A stretch of 64,000 bases of DNA from Nocardia asteroides (GCA_019930625.1 CP082844.1:3100001-3164000); one strand, 5' to 3'; shown: positions 46,005 to 55,033, numbered from the stretch's first letter. Translations and numbers: made by a program. Notes: a model not told the origin generated them from the letters alone.

Positions 46005-46961
46005 ATGAAGCTGCGCCGTTCGGTGCTCGCCTGTCCGGGCAGCAACCCGAAGATGATCGAGAAGACCAAGACGTTGCCCGTCGACGAGGTGTTTCTCGAT
46101 CTGGAGGACGCGGTCGCGCCGGTCGCGAAGGCGCAGGCGCGGGCGAACATCGTCGCGGCGCTCAACGACTCCGGGTGGGGAGCGCAGCTGCGCGTGGTCC
46201 GGGTGAACGACTGGACCACCGAATGGACCTACGCCGACGTCATTTCCGTGGTCGAGGGCGCGGGCGCGGCGCTGGACGCGATCCTGCTGCCCAAGGTGAC
46301 CGACGCGGGTCAGGTGCGCGCGCTGGACCTGCTGCTGACCCAGCTGGAGAAGGCCTGCGGCCTGGAGGTCGGCCGGATCGGTATCGAGCCGCAGATCGAG
46401 AACGCGCTGGGGCTGCGCAACATCGACGCGATCGCCACCGCCGCCTCCCGGGTGCAGACCCTGGTCTTCGGCCCGGCCGACTTCATGGCCAGCATCAACA
46501 TGCGCACCCTCGTGGTCGGCGAGCAACCGGAGGGCTACGACACCGGCGACGCCTATCACCACATCCTGATGACCATCCTGCTCGCCGCCCGTGCCCACGG
46601 CCTGCAGGCGATCGACGGCCCGTACCTCCAGATCCGGGACGTGGAAGGCTTCCGGCGGGCCGCCGCGCGCACGGCCGCGCTCGGGTTCGACGGCAAGTGG
46701 GTGCTGCACCCCGGGCAGATCGAGGCGGCGAACGAGATCTTCAGCCCGCGCCAATCGGACTACGACCGGGCCGAGGAGATCCTGGACGCCTACGCCTTCC
46801 ACACCTCCGCGGCGGGTGGCGCGCGCGGCGCGGTGATGCTCGGCGACGAGATGATCGATGAGGCCAGTGCCAAGATGGCCCAGGTGATCGCGGAGAAGGG
46901 TCGCGCCGCCGGAATGACGCGCACCACGCGTTTCACACCACCGCGGGTTGCGTCGGAATAG
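46005..46961 (+). CDS. HpcH/HpaI aldolase / CitE-like CoA-ester lyase
   Basis: 318 residues, TIM-barrel family (VLACPGSNPKMIEKTKTLPV, FLDLEDAVAPVAKAQARANI, IGIEPQIENALGLRNIDAIA, QTLVFGPADFMASI, FDGKWVLHPGQIEAANEIFS). Related enzymes cleave or form malyl-CoA, citramalyl-CoA or citryl-ACP with Mg; which ester is used is unknown, and no citrate lyase subunits are near. GGGAG precedes ATG 46005; GTG 45999 is an alternative. Leads a run of forward genes with the GSP17M-like and SUFU-like genes. Confidence 0.88.
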   Translation: MKLRRSVLACPGSNPKMIEKTKTLPVDEVFLDLEDAVAPVAKAQARANIVAALNDSGWGAQLRVVRVNDWTTEWTYADVISVVEGAGAALDAILLPKVTDAGQVRALDLLLTQLEKACGLEVGRIGIEPQIENALGLRNIDAIATAASRVQTLVFGPADFMASINMRTLVVGEQPEGYDTGDAYHHILMTILLAARAHGLQAIDGPYLQIRDVEGFRRAAARTAALGFDGKWVLHPGQIEAANEIFSPRQSDYDRAEEILDAYAFHTSAAGGARGAVMLGDEMIDEASAKMAQVIAEKGRAAGMTRTTRFTPPRVASE

Positions 46962-46973
46962 CAGAATGGAACC

Positions 46974-47465
46974 ATGACGAATCCCTTGGGGAACTCGAGC
47001 CGTGCGCGGCAGGGCCTCCCGACGCCCCCTTCGGGCTGGCCGGTCGGCTCCTACCCGACCTATGGCGAGGCGCAGAAGGCGGTCGACTATCTGGCCGACA
47101 ACCAGTTCCCGGTGCAGGATGTGACCATCGTCGGCGTCGACTTGATGCAGGTCGAGCGGGTGCTGTATCGGCTGACCTGGGGCAAGGTGATCGGCGGCGG
47201 CGTGGTGTCGGGCGCCTGGCTCGGCCTGTTCCTGGGTCTGCTGCTGAGCCTGTTCACCACCAGTGGCGCGTTCGGCCCACTGCTCGTCGGCCTGGTCGGC
47301 GGCATCATCTTCGGCGTCATCTCGACCTCGATCCCGTACGCGGCGACCAAGGGTCAGCGCGATTTCGCGTCCACCATGCAGTTGGTGGCCGGCCGCTACG
47401 ACGTGCTGTGCGATCCGAAGTCGGCCGAACAGGCGCGGGATATGCTCGCGCGGCTGGCGATCTGA
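46974..47465 (+). CDS. General stress protein 17M-like membrane protein
   Basis: 163 residues, counterpart of Rv1234. The N-terminal segment matches the general-stress 17M-like domain (GSYPTYGEAQKAVDYLADNQ, FPVQDVTIVGVDL). A central glycine-rich hydrophobic region (VIGGGVVSGAWLGLFLGLLL and GPLLVGLVGGIIFGVISTSI) probably forms a membrane hairpin, and a short cytoplasmic tail ends the protein. Function unknown. Twelve bases after the CitE-like gene and four before the next, so in one unit. Confidence 0.85.
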   Translation: MTNPLGNSSRARQGLPTPPSGWPVGSYPTYGEAQKAVDYLADNQFPVQDVTIVGVDLMQVERVLYRLTWGKVIGGGVVSGAWLGLFLGLLLSLFTTSGAFGPLLVGLVGGIIFGVISTSIPYAATKGQRDFASTMQLVAGRYDVLCDPKSAEQARDMLARLAI

Positions 47466-47469
47466 CGCA

Positions 47470-48051
47470 ATGGAAGTGCTGGAGAAGGTCCGCACCGAGG
47501 TGCTGGGCCATTTCGGCGTGGACGCCGCGAGTGTCGACGCCGCGGCGGTCACTTTCCTGGGCTTGGAGCCGATCGAGATCTTGCGCATCGTCGACGGCGA
47601 CCTGGTGCATTACGTGACGCTGGGCGGCAGTAGGCATCCGATGGGCGATCCCACCGCCGTGCACGCCGATCCGGTGCGCGGCCCGCGCGCGGAACTGATC
47701 CTGACGCTGCGGTCGGGCGTCGGCGCCAGTTCTGGCCTGGCCAAGTCGCTCGGCGTGCTCGCCGCCGCGCCGGTCGTGGAAGGTGTTGTGCTGCAAGCGG
47801 ACGCGTTGATGGACCTGGGCGAGCCGATGTGGCGCGACGCGCCGTTCACCGCGGTTCTGCTCGGCGACAGCGACATCCCGGCCGTGGCGCTGCCCGAACC
47901 GGCCGAGCCGGTGCGGTATTTCGCGGTGACGCCGGTGACCGCGACGGAGGCGGCATGGGTACGGGTCCGCGGCGCGCAGGCGTTGCGGGAGGCCTGGCAG
48001 GAGGCGGGAATCGACGTGCGCGACCCGAGACGCGGCGCCGCCAGCCTGTGA
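47470..48051 (+). CDS. Suppressor-of-fused-like (SUFU) domain protein
   Basis: 193 residues. Strand-rich protein with LEPIEILRIVDGDLVHYVTL, a RAELILTLRSG strand, and a C-terminal VRYFAVTPVTATEAAWVRVR, resembling bacterial suppressor-of-fused domains, whose biochemical role is unknown. ATG 47470 lies four bases after the GSP17M-like stop. Convergent with corA, 12 bases away. Assignment to SUFU is by recall of sequence pattern and is moderately sure. Confidence 0.7.
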   Translation: MEVLEKVRTEVLGHFGVDAASVDAAAVTFLGLEPIEILRIVDGDLVHYVTLGGSRHPMGDPTAVHADPVRGPRAELILTLRSGVGASSGLAKSLGVLAAAPVVEGVVLQADALMDLGEPMWRDAPFTAVLLGDSDIPAVALPEPAEPVRYFAVTPVTATEAAWVRVRGAQALREAWQEAGIDVRDPRRGAASL

Positions 48052-48063
48052 TCCGTCGCCCGG

Positions 48064-49131
48064 CTACAGCCACTTGTTGCGGCGGAAGGTGAAGAACAGG
48101 CCCGTGCAAATGGCGAGGATGATCAGCCACACCGCGGGATAACCCCACACCTGATGCAATTCGGGCATGTGGTCGAAGTTCATCCCGTAGATGCCCGCGA
48201 TCATCGTCGGCACCGCCGCGATCGCGACCCACGCCGAGATCCTGCGCATGTCGGTGTTCTGTTGCACGCTGATCCGGGCCAGAGCGGCGCTGATCAGCGC
48301 GCTCAGCGCCTCGTCGAAGTCGTTGATCCGTTCCGCCACGGCGGCATGCTGCTCGGCGACGTCCCGTAGATAGCGCCGGACCTCCTCGGGCACCGGCAGA
48401 TCGAGTTTGTGACCGAGCTGTTCCAGCGGCACGGCGAGCGGATTCACCGCGCGCCGCAACTCCACGACCTCGCGCTTGAGCTGGTAGATGGATTCCACGG
48501 TGACACTGCCGCGCGGGGTGAAGATCTCCTCTTCCATCTCGTCGATGTCGTCCCCGACCGACTGGGCCACCTCGATGTAGGAGTCCACCACCCGGTCGGC
48601 GATCGCGTGCAGCACCGCACTGGGGCCGAGCCCTAGTTGCGCCGGGCTGGCCTCCAACGCCTTGCGCACCTCGGCGAGCCCGGAATGCTCACCGTGCCGG
48701 ACTGCGACCACGAACTCGGGCCCGGTGAACACGATGATCTCGCCGGTCTCCACGATCTCGCTGACGCTGTCCCGTTCGTGCTCGACATAGCTGACCGTGC
48801 GCAGCACCAGCAGCAGCGAGTCGTCGTAACGTTCCAGTTTCGGCCGCTGGTGCTGCTCCAAGGCGTGTTCGGTGGCCAGTTGGTGCAACCCGAACGCGTC
48901 GGCGATATCGGCCATCTGCGTGCGGTCCGGGTCGTGCAGCCCGATCCAGACGAATCCGTTCTCCTCCCGGGCCCTGGCGAGGGCCGCCTTGTGGGTGAAC
49001 CTCCCCGGCAGGCGCTCGCCGTCCACGTACACCGCGCAGTCGACGATCGCCTGCGCCGTCGGAACCGGGATGAACCGCTGCTCCGGCCGCGATGGCGTCC
49101 GGCCGGACCCGCGAAGCGAAAAGGACGGCAC
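48064..49131 (-). CDS. corA: CorA-type magnesium/cobalt transporter
   Basis: 355 residues, counterpart of Rv1239c. Long cytoplasmic alpha/beta and helical domain, then two C-terminal membrane helices with the selectivity motif YGMNFDHMPE between them and the basic end FRRNKWL. Passive Mg2+ (Co2+, Ni2+) uptake as a pentamer. TAGCAT lies seven bases before GTG 49131, a leaderless start. An MgtE/CBS-type protein is encoded 2.1 kb further on, suggesting a local Mg theme. Confidence 0.95.
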   Translation of the reverse strand: MPSFSLRGSGRTPSRPEQRFIPVPTAQAIVDCAVYVDGERLPGRFTHKAALARAREENGFVWIGLHDPDRTQMADIADAFGLHQLATEHALEQHQRPKLERYDDSLLLVLRTVSYVEHERDSVSEIVETGEIIVFTGPEFVVAVRHGEHSGLAEVRKALEASPAQLGLGPSAVLHAIADRVVDSYIEVAQSVGDDIDEMEEEIFTPRGSVTVESIYQLKREVVELRRAVNPLAVPLEQLGHKLDLPVPEEVRRYLRDVAEQHAAVAERINDFDEALSALISAALARISVQQNTDMRRISAWVAIAAVPTMIAGIYGMNFDHMPELHQVWGYPAVWLIILAICTGLFFTFRRNKWL

Positions 49132-49215
49132 GCTGACGATGCTACGTCGCAGCAGGATGCGGGATCATCGCCTGCGCGTGCGGGAGTACCTCGCCGCACT
49201 GTAAGACTTGAAGGC

Positions 49216-50070
49216 GTGCGCATCGACCTGCATACCCATTCGACCGCGTCCGACGGCACCGACACTCCGGCCGAACTCGTGCGGAACGCGGCCGCCGCGG
49301 GCCTGGACGTCGTCGCGATCACCGATCACGACACCACGGCCGGATGGGCGGAAGCGGTCGAGGCGCTCCCGAAGGGGATGACGCTGGTCCGCGGCATGGA
49401 GATGTCCTGTGTCGGCCTGGGCGAGGACGGCTGGCCGGTGCCCGTGCATTTGCTGGCCTACCTGTTCGATCCGACCCACCGCGGCTTCGCCGAGGAACGC
49501 GAGCGGCTGCGCGCCGAACGAGTGGAGCGGCTGCGCGCCATGGCCGAGCGCATGGCGGCCGACGGACTGCCGATCGATCCCGATGCCGTGCTGGCCTCGG
49601 CCGGACCCTCCGCGGGCCGCCCGCATCTGGCCCGTGCGCTGGTCGCCGCCGGTGTGGTGCCGAGCGTGGACGCGGCGTTCGACGAATTGCTCGCTCCGCA
49701 CGGCCGCTACTACGCCGAGAAGGCCGACACACCGTTGCGTCGTGCGGTGCGGATGATCGCCGGCGCGGGCGGGGTCAGCGTTCTGGCGCACACCAGGGCG
49801 CGCAAGCGGGGCAGGCTGCTGGCGCTCGACGACATTCGCGAGCTGGCCGCGCTCGGACTCGGCGGCCTGGAGATCGCGCATCCGGACCACTCCGCGGCCG
49901 ACCGCGAGCTGCTCACCGATCTCGCCGCCGAACTCGGCCTGCTCACCACCGGTTCGTCGGACTACCACGGCGCGAACAAGACCATCCGGCTCGGTGAGTT
50001 CACCACCGAGCAGGCGCAGTTCGAGAAGCTGGTCGGCAAGGCATCGGGCGTGCCGGTGATCGCCTCGTGA
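49216..50070 (+). CDS. PHP domain metal-dependent phosphoesterase
   Basis: 284 residues. Metal-binding PHP motifs: DLHTHSTASDGTDTP, VAITDHDTTAGW, RGMEMSC, SVLAHTRARKRG, LEIAHPDHSAAD and GSSDYHG. Similar enzymes (YciV/TrpH, RNase AM) hydrolyse 3',5'-nucleoside bisphosphates or trim short RNAs; the substrate here is inferred at best. GTG 49216 was chosen as the family normally starts at this MRIDLHTHS-like position; TAAGAC lies eight bases upstream. Divergent from corA and overlapping the next gene by four bases. Confidence 0.9.
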   Translation: MRIDLHTHSTASDGTDTPAELVRNAAAAGLDVVAITDHDTTAGWAEAVEALPKGMTLVRGMEMSCVGLGEDGWPVPVHLLAYLFDPTHRGFAEERERLRAERVERLRAMAERMAADGLPIDPDAVLASAGPSAGRPHLARALVAAGVVPSVDAAFDELLAPHGRYYAEKADTPLRRAVRMIAGAGGVSVLAHTRARKRGRLLALDDIRELAALGLGGLEIAHPDHSAADRELLTDLAAELGLLTTGSSDYHGANKTIRLGEFTTEQAQFEKLVGKASGVPVIAS

Positions 50071-50333
50071 GACTGGTGCGCGGACTCAGCGGCATCGTCG
50101 CCGGGGGCACAGTGGTGGGCACGCTGGTGGTGGTCGGCGCCGCCGTCGTCGCGGACCGGCGCGGGTTCCCGGGCCCGGGCGGCGAATCGGTCGCCTGGCA
50201 TGTGGCCGCCGCGGTGGTCGCCCTCGCGGCGCAGATCTATTCGGATCGGCATCGGGGTTCGGCCGCTTTTATCGGATCCATGGTTGTTTTTCTGGCTGCT
50301 GGACTTTTGCTGTGGACGCAATGGTGGAGCTGA
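50067..50333 (+). CDS. Small three-TM membrane protein, unknown
   Basis: 88 residues starting at GTG 50067 inside the PHP stop (GTGA). Three hydrophobic segments: IVAGGTVVGTLVVVGAAVVA, AWHVAAAVVALAAQIY and SAAFIGSMVVFLAAGLLLWT, separated by DRRGFPGPGGES and SDRHRGS. No family recognised. Overlap with the PHP gene implies co-translation. Confidence 0.75.
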   Translation: MRLVRGLSGIVAGGTVVGTLVVVGAAVVADRRGFPGPGGESVAWHVAAAVVALAAQIYSDRHRGSAAFIGSMVVFLAAGLLLWTQWWS

Positions 50334-50384
50334 CAATCCCGCTTTGGTTGCGGACGGATGAATTGTGGCCGAACATTTTTCTTT

Positions 50385-51926
50385 GTGACTGAAGTCGAGA
50401 CGGACGTACTGGTTATCGGCGGTGGTCCCGCCGGTATCCAGGCGGCCGTCTCGGCCGCTTCGACGGGTGCCACCGTCGTGCTGGTCGACAAGGCGCGATG
50501 CGGGTCGAGCGGACCGACCGCGTACAACACGATCTCGTTGTGGCACATCCCGCCCGGCCCCGCCCGGGAGGAGGCGGTGCGGCGCGGGCACGCGCACGGC
50601 GGCGGGCTGGGCGACCCGGACATGATGCACCGCGTGCTCGAGGAGACCCACCAGCGCGTTGAGCAATGGGCGCGGTGGGGTTATCGGATCGCCGGTGATC
50701 CCGAGCTCCCGGCGGCGCGGCGAATCTGTCTGGACGGCCCCGCTCACCTGCGTCGCATGCGCCGCAGGGTGCGCGAAGCAGGGGTGCGTGTGCTCGATCA
50801 TCATCCCGCCTTGCGGTTGCTCGTCGACCGCGACGGTGTGGTGGCGGGCGCCGCCGGGCTGAGCAGTCAGGACGGGTTCCGGCGCTGGACCGTGCGTGCC
50901 GGCGCGGTCGTGGTCGCCACCGGGGGCTGCGCGTTCCTGTCCGGCGGCGCCGGCACCGACGTGGACACCGGCGACGGTCTGTTGTTCGCCGCGGAAGCGG
51001 GCGCCGAACTGTCGGGGATGGAGTTCTCCTGTGCCTACAGCTTGATCGCGCCGGGGAAGTCCGAGGCGACCGCATTGCGGAGTCTCGCGCTGCGCTTCGC
51101 CACTCTCTACGACGAATCCGGCGCCGAGCTGCCGGGACATCGCTCGGCGGCGCTCGCGGCCGTCGCCGAAGGTCGCCGGGTATTCGCCGCACTGGACGAC
51201 GTGCCGACCGCCGTTCGCTCCCGGCTGGCGCGTCACGGACTCGCCGACCGCGCCGAGCGGGTGCCGCTGCGTGCGGTGCTGGACGGCACCGTGCGCGGCA
51301 CCGGGGGACTGCGCGTCAACGGACCGGAGTGCGCGACGACCGTCGCGGGCCTGTTCGCCGCGGGGGACGTCGCCAGCCGCGAGTCGGTCACCGGCGCGGT
51401 CAGCGCCTACGGCGGGCTGGGCGCGGCGTGGGCGATCGCCTCCGGCGTCTGGGCCGGTACGAGCGCCGCGAAGTTCGCCCGCGCCGCAGATCAGCGCGCC
51501 CCGGCCCGCGAGGTGCCGGGAGCCGGGCTCGACGCCGTGGCCCGGATCGATCCGCGGGCGGTGATCGGTCTCGTGCAGGAGCACACCCTGCCGCTGCGAC
51601 GCAGCTATTGGCGCAGCGCGGGCAGCCTGCGCGACAGCATCGGCGAACTCGACGGGATGTGGCCCGGCGCGGAATTCGACCTCGGCGGCAGCGGTGCCGA
51701 CCTGCTGTATGCCCGGCAGGCCGCCGCCCTGCTCGCGGTGGCGCGATGGACGAAATACAGCGCGTTGATGCGCACGGAGAGCCGCGGCATGCACCGCAGG
51801 ACCGATCATCCCGGCGCGACCGACCGCTGGCGGGTGCGACTGGTATCGGGCGGCGTGCGCAACGTGTGGGTGCGCCCGGATGTACCGTGGACGACGCTGG
51901 AGCAGTCCCGCGATATCGTCGCGTGA
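50385..51926 (+). CDS. FAD-dependent oxidoreductase, fumarate reductase/succinate dehydrogenase flavoprotein-like
   Basis: 513 residues from GTG 50385 (or 522 from ATG 50358). N-terminal FAD motif DVLVIGGGPAGIQAAVSAAS followed by VDKARCGSSGPT, further FAD contact GLFAAGDVASRESVTGAVSA, and the C-terminal helical region with YSALMRTESRGMHRRTDHP typical of SdhA/FrdA/AprA flavoproteins. No iron-sulfur subunit or membrane anchor subunits are adjacent, so it is an orphan; electron partner and substrate unknown. No good ribosome site is seen for either start. Confidence 0.85.
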   Translation: MTEVETDVLVIGGGPAGIQAAVSAASTGATVVLVDKARCGSSGPTAYNTISLWHIPPGPAREEAVRRGHAHGGGLGDPDMMHRVLEETHQRVEQWARWGYRIAGDPELPAARRICLDGPAHLRRMRRRVREAGVRVLDHHPALRLLVDRDGVVAGAAGLSSQDGFRRWTVRAGAVVVATGGCAFLSGGAGTDVDTGDGLLFAAEAGAELSGMEFSCAYSLIAPGKSEATALRSLALRFATLYDESGAELPGHRSAALAAVAEGRRVFAALDDVPTAVRSRLARHGLADRAERVPLRAVLDGTVRGTGGLRVNGPECATTVAGLFAAGDVASRESVTGAVSAYGGLGAAWAIASGVWAGTSAAKFARAADQRAPAREVPGAGLDAVARIDPRAVIGLVQEHTLPLRRSYWRSAGSLRDSIGELDGMWPGAEFDLGGSGADLLYARQAAALLAVARWTKYSALMRTESRGMHRRTDHPGATDRWRVRLVSGGVRNVWVRPDVPWTTLEQSRDIVA

Positions 51927-52432
51927 GGACGGGCCTACGCAGCGTAGCCGCGACCAGGTCTCACACCCTCGATGTCACAGGCCGTGCGACTGCTCACCGT
52001 GTCGCGCCCGTGAGCGGCGAGTTTCCCCTTACGTGAAGGTAATTCCGGCCCCCTAACGTTGGATGATGGAGCGCGACACGGCCCAGCGGGTAACCGGTTT
52101 GGCAACTCGCCCACCGGGCTGGCAGAATGTGTCGGATTCCTTACCTCCGCCACCGCCGGGTGAGGGAATCACGGAGGTCTCCGACTCGCCGACGTACCGT
52201 CGCGACCCACGAGATCACACCGCTTGTTCTATCCGGGCCCACCCGTCCGGTTCTGCTCCGCGGATCAGTGCCGCGCCCCGCCGTCGAGATATCGGCAAGC
52301 CGTGTTCGCTCGCTCGCAGCCGCCTCGAAACACACCGGTCAGCGCACTCGATGAGCGTAGTGAAACGACTTATACCCATTACCCGGTGGTAACCGTCCCC
52401 CGGTTTAGCCCGACCCGAGCAGGAGTGAAATC
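51927..52432. other. Intergenic region before malic enzyme
   Basis: About 500 bases. Forward frames up to 109 residues lack domains and ribosome sites and are not called. Bases 52027-52039 read CCTT-ACGTG-AAGG and 52379-52392 read TTACC-N4-GGTAA, two small dyads that could be operators. AGGAG at 52421-52425 serves the malic enzyme start. Confidence 0.4.
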
Positions 52433-53629
52433 GTGTCACCTGTGACTGACGCACCGAATTCCACCGCAAGCCTGTCCGAAATCACAAACGACGAAATCTT
52501 CGCGGGACATCTCGGCGGCAAGCTCTCGGTCGAACTCAGTGCGCCCTTGGAGACCCAGCGCGACCTCTCGATCGCCTACACCCCGGGGGTCGCACAGGTC
52601 AGCCGCGCGATCGCGGAGGACGAGGCGCTGGCCAAGCGCTACACCTGGACCGATCGGCTCGTGGTCGTGGTCAGTGACGGCACCGCCGTGCTCGGCCTCG
52701 GTGACATCGGCCCGCGCGCCTCGCTGCCGGTGATGGAGGGCAAGGCGGCGCTGTTCAAGAAGTTCGCCGGGCTGGATTCGATCCCGATCGTGTTGGACAC
52801 CAAGGACGTCGATGAGATCGTCGAGACGCTGATCCGCCTGCGCCCGAGTTTCGGCGCGGTGAATCTGGAGGACATCTCCGCGCCGCGCTGCTTCGAGATC
52901 GAGAAGCGCGTCATCGAGGCGCTCGACTGCCCGGTGATGCACGACGACCAGCACGGCACCGCCATCGTGGTGCTCGCGGCCCTCAACGGCGCCGCCAAGG
53001 TGCAGGGCCGCGGCATCGAGGGGCTGAAGGTCGTGGTGTCCGGCGCGGGCGCCGCCGGTGTCGCGTGCACGAACATCCTGCTCGCCGCGGGCGTCCGGGA
53101 TGTCACCGTGCTCGATTCGAAGGGCATCGTCAACTCCGAGCGCGGCGACCTCAACGAGGTGAAGGCGGAGCTGGCCACCCGCACCAACCCGCGCGGTCTC
53201 GCCGGTGGCGCGGCCGAGGCGCTGGCGGGCGCCGATGTGTTCCTCGGCCTGTCCGCCGGTCTCATCGCCGAGGAGCTCATCGCCTCGATGGCGCCGGAGT
53301 CGATCGTGTTCGCGATGTCCAACCCGGACCCGGAGATCCACCCCGAGGTGGCGCGCAAGTACGCCGCGATCGTCGCCACCGGCCGCAGCGACTTCCCGAA
53401 CCAGATCAACAACGTGCTGGCGTTCCCCGGCGTCTTCAAGGGCGCGCTGGACGCGGGCGCCCGGCGGATCACCGAAGGCATGAAGATCGCCGCCGCCGAC
53501 GCCATCCTGAGCGTCGTCGCCGACGAACTCGGTCCGGACAAGATCGTCCCCAGCCCGCTGGACCCGCGGGTCGCCCCGGCCGTCGCCGAGGCGGTCGCGG
53601 CCGCCGCCCGTGCCGAGGGCGTCGCGTAA
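52433..53629 (+). CDS. NAD(P)-dependent malic enzyme (short form)
   Basis: 398 residues, the small bacterial malic enzyme type (YtsJ/MaeB N-part). Oxidative decarboxylation of malate to pyruvate with NAD(P)+ and a divalent metal. Malic domain: SIAYTPGVAQVSRAIAEDE, GDIGPRASLPVMEGKAALFK, VNLEDISAPRCFEIEKRV, MHDDQHGTAIVVLAALNGAA; NAD(P) domain: VVSGAGAAGVACTNILLAAG and FAMSNPDPEIHPEVARKYAA. GTG 52433 with AGGAG eight bases upstream. A strong terminator follows. Confidence 0.95.
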   Translation: MSPVTDAPNSTASLSEITNDEIFAGHLGGKLSVELSAPLETQRDLSIAYTPGVAQVSRAIAEDEALAKRYTWTDRLVVVVSDGTAVLGLGDIGPRASLPVMEGKAALFKKFAGLDSIPIVLDTKDVDEIVETLIRLRPSFGAVNLEDISAPRCFEIEKRVIEALDCPVMHDDQHGTAIVVLAALNGAAKVQGRGIEGLKVVVSGAGAAGVACTNILLAAGVRDVTVLDSKGIVNSERGDLNEVKAELATRTNPRGLAGGAAEALAGADVFLGLSAGLIAEELIASMAPESIVFAMSNPDPEIHPEVARKYAAIVATGRSDFPNQINNVLAFPGVFKGALDAGARRITEGMKIAAADAILSVVADELGPDKIVPSPLDPRVAPAVAEAVAAAARAEGVA

Positions 53630-53645
53630 GGTCACCGCACAACGA

Positions 53646-54362
53646 TCAGCTGAAAGGCGCCCGCTCTGCCTCGAGCGGGCGCCTTTTCGGTTCGATGAGC
53701 CGCAACCGACCGGTTCCCGGTGCGCAGGCCCACACGGCGAACGCCAGCAGGCCGTCCAGCACCATCGCCAGCAGCGCAACCAGCAGCGCACCCAGCAGCA
53801 CCCGGTCGTACCGGTAGAGGCTGATGCCGTCGAAGATGTACCGGCCCAGACCGCCGAGGTTGACGTAGGCGGCGATCGTCGCGGTGGCCACCACCTGGAG
53901 GGTGGCACCGCGCAGGCCGGTGAGCAGGATGGGCAGCGCGTTGGGCACCTCCACCCGGAACAGGATCTGTCGCTCGGTCATGCCCATGGCGCGTGAGGCG
54001 TCCACGACATCGGCGGGCACGTTCGCGATTCCGGCGTACGCGCCCGCCAGCAGTGGGGGAATGCCCACCGTGACCAGGGCCAGCAGTGGCGGGATCAGGC
54101 CGAGGCCCAGCAGCAGCACCAGGAACGTCAGCAGACCGAGGGTCGGCAGCGCGCGCATGGCGTTGGCGAAGCCGACCAGCACCGCCGCTCCGCGCCGGGT
54201 GTGCCCGATGACCAGGCCGAGGGGGACCGCGATCACCGCCGAGACGGCGATGACCAGGAAGCTGTACCACAGGTGCTGGGCGATGCGGGTCCCGATTCCG
54301 GACGGACCGCTCCAGTTGGCGCCGTCGGTGAAGTAGTGCCAGGCGTCGAGGAAAAGATTCAT
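53646..54362 (-). CDS. proZ: Osmolyte ABC transporter permease (ProZ/OpuC type)
   Basis: 238 residues from ATG 54362. Multi-spanning permease with the BPD_transp_1 EAA-like loop region (ADVVDASRAMGMTERQILFR, then VEVPNALPILLTGLRG) and helices such as FLVIAVSAVIAVPLGLVIGH. Works with the second permease, the ATPase and the binding lipoprotein for import of quaternary ammonium osmolytes (glycine betaine, choline or similar). ATG overlaps the previous permease stop (ATGA). The convergent terminator of the malic enzyme gene lies in its last codons. Confidence 0.88.
   Translation of the reverse strand: MNLFLDAWHYFTDGANWSGPSGIGTRIAQHLWYSFLVIAVSAVIAVPLGLVIGHTRRGAAVLVGFANAMRALPTLGLLTFLVLLLGLGLIPPLLALVTVGIPPLLAGAYAGIANVPADVVDASRAMGMTERQILFRVEVPNALPILLTGLRGATLQVVATATIAAYVNLGGLGRYIFDGISLYRYDRVLLGALLVALLAMVLDGLLAFAVWACAPGTGRLRLIEPKRRPLEAERAPFS
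53653..53687. terminator. Rho-independent terminator, overlapping the end of proZ
   Basis: AAAGGCGCCCGCTC (53653-53666), six-base loop, GAGCGGGCGCCTTT (73-86) plus T: a perfect 14-base stem. It ends the malic enzyme message on the plus strand. On the minus strand the same bases encode the last residues (EAERAPF) of the convergent ABC permease. Confidence 0.85.
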
Positions 54363-55024
54363 GCGGCGCCTTTCGCCTTCGCGCTCTCGGCACCCGCGCG
54401 CACCCACGGCGTCGACCAGCGGCCCACGGTGTACACCGCGCGGTCGGCGACCAGCGCGAGTGCGAGCGTCACGATGATGCCCGCGATGATCTCGTCCGGG
54501 TAGTCACGCTGGTAGCCCTGGGTGAACAACTTGCCGAGTCCGCCGACGCCGATCAGCGCGCCGACCGACACCATCGCGATATTGGTCACCACCACCACGC
54601 GCAGGCTGGACACGAAGACCGGCACGGCCAGCGGCATGTCCACGGTGAGGGTGCGCCGCAGCGGCCCGTAGCCGACCGCGTCGGCGGCGTCGAGCACCGC
54701 GGCGGGCACCGCGTCCAAGGCGGCCGGGACCGCGATCACCAGCAGCGCCGTCGAATAGATGGTGAGCGCGATGATCACGTTCAGCGGATCGATGGCCGAG
54801 ATTCCCACCAGCGGAGGAATGATCACGAACAGCGCCAGCGACGGAACGGTGTAGGCCAGGCTCGCGGCGGTCACCGTGACCCGCCGCAGCCACGACACCC
54901 GCCGTACCAGCGCGCCGACCGGGATCGCGATCACCAGAGCCAGGAGCAGCGGCGCCAGCGCGAGATAGAGATGGGTCGCGGTGAATCCCATGATCTCCGG
55001 GAAATTCTCGACGAGATATCGCAT
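54359..55024 (-). CDS. proW: Osmolyte ABC transporter permease (ProW/OpuC type)
   Basis: 221 residues. Membrane protein of the same permease family (LYLALAPLLLALVIAIPVGA; AAVLDAADAVGYGPLRRTLT and VDMPLAVPVFVSSLRVV form the cytoplasmic coupling loop; GGLGKLFTQGYQRDYPDEII). Forms the membrane channel with ProZ. ATG 55024 is nine bases after the ATPase stop; the stop overlaps the ProZ start. Short length is normal for this half. Confidence 0.88.
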   Translation of the reverse strand: MRYLVENFPEIMGFTATHLYLALAPLLLALVIAIPVGALVRRVSWLRRVTVTAASLAYTVPSLALFVIIPPLVGISAIDPLNVIIALTIYSTALLVIAVPAALDAVPAAVLDAADAVGYGPLRRTLTVDMPLAVPVFVSSLRVVVVTNIAMVSVGALIGVGGLGKLFTQGYQRDYPDEIIAGIIVTLALALVADRAVYTVGRWSTPWVRAGAESAKAKGAA

Positions 55025-55033
55025 CGCACTCGC

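Noticed and set aside
52063..52392. Forward frame of 109 codons before malic enzyme
   Set aside because: Low-complexity Pro/Arg/Ser translation and no ribosome site; more likely promoter DNA.
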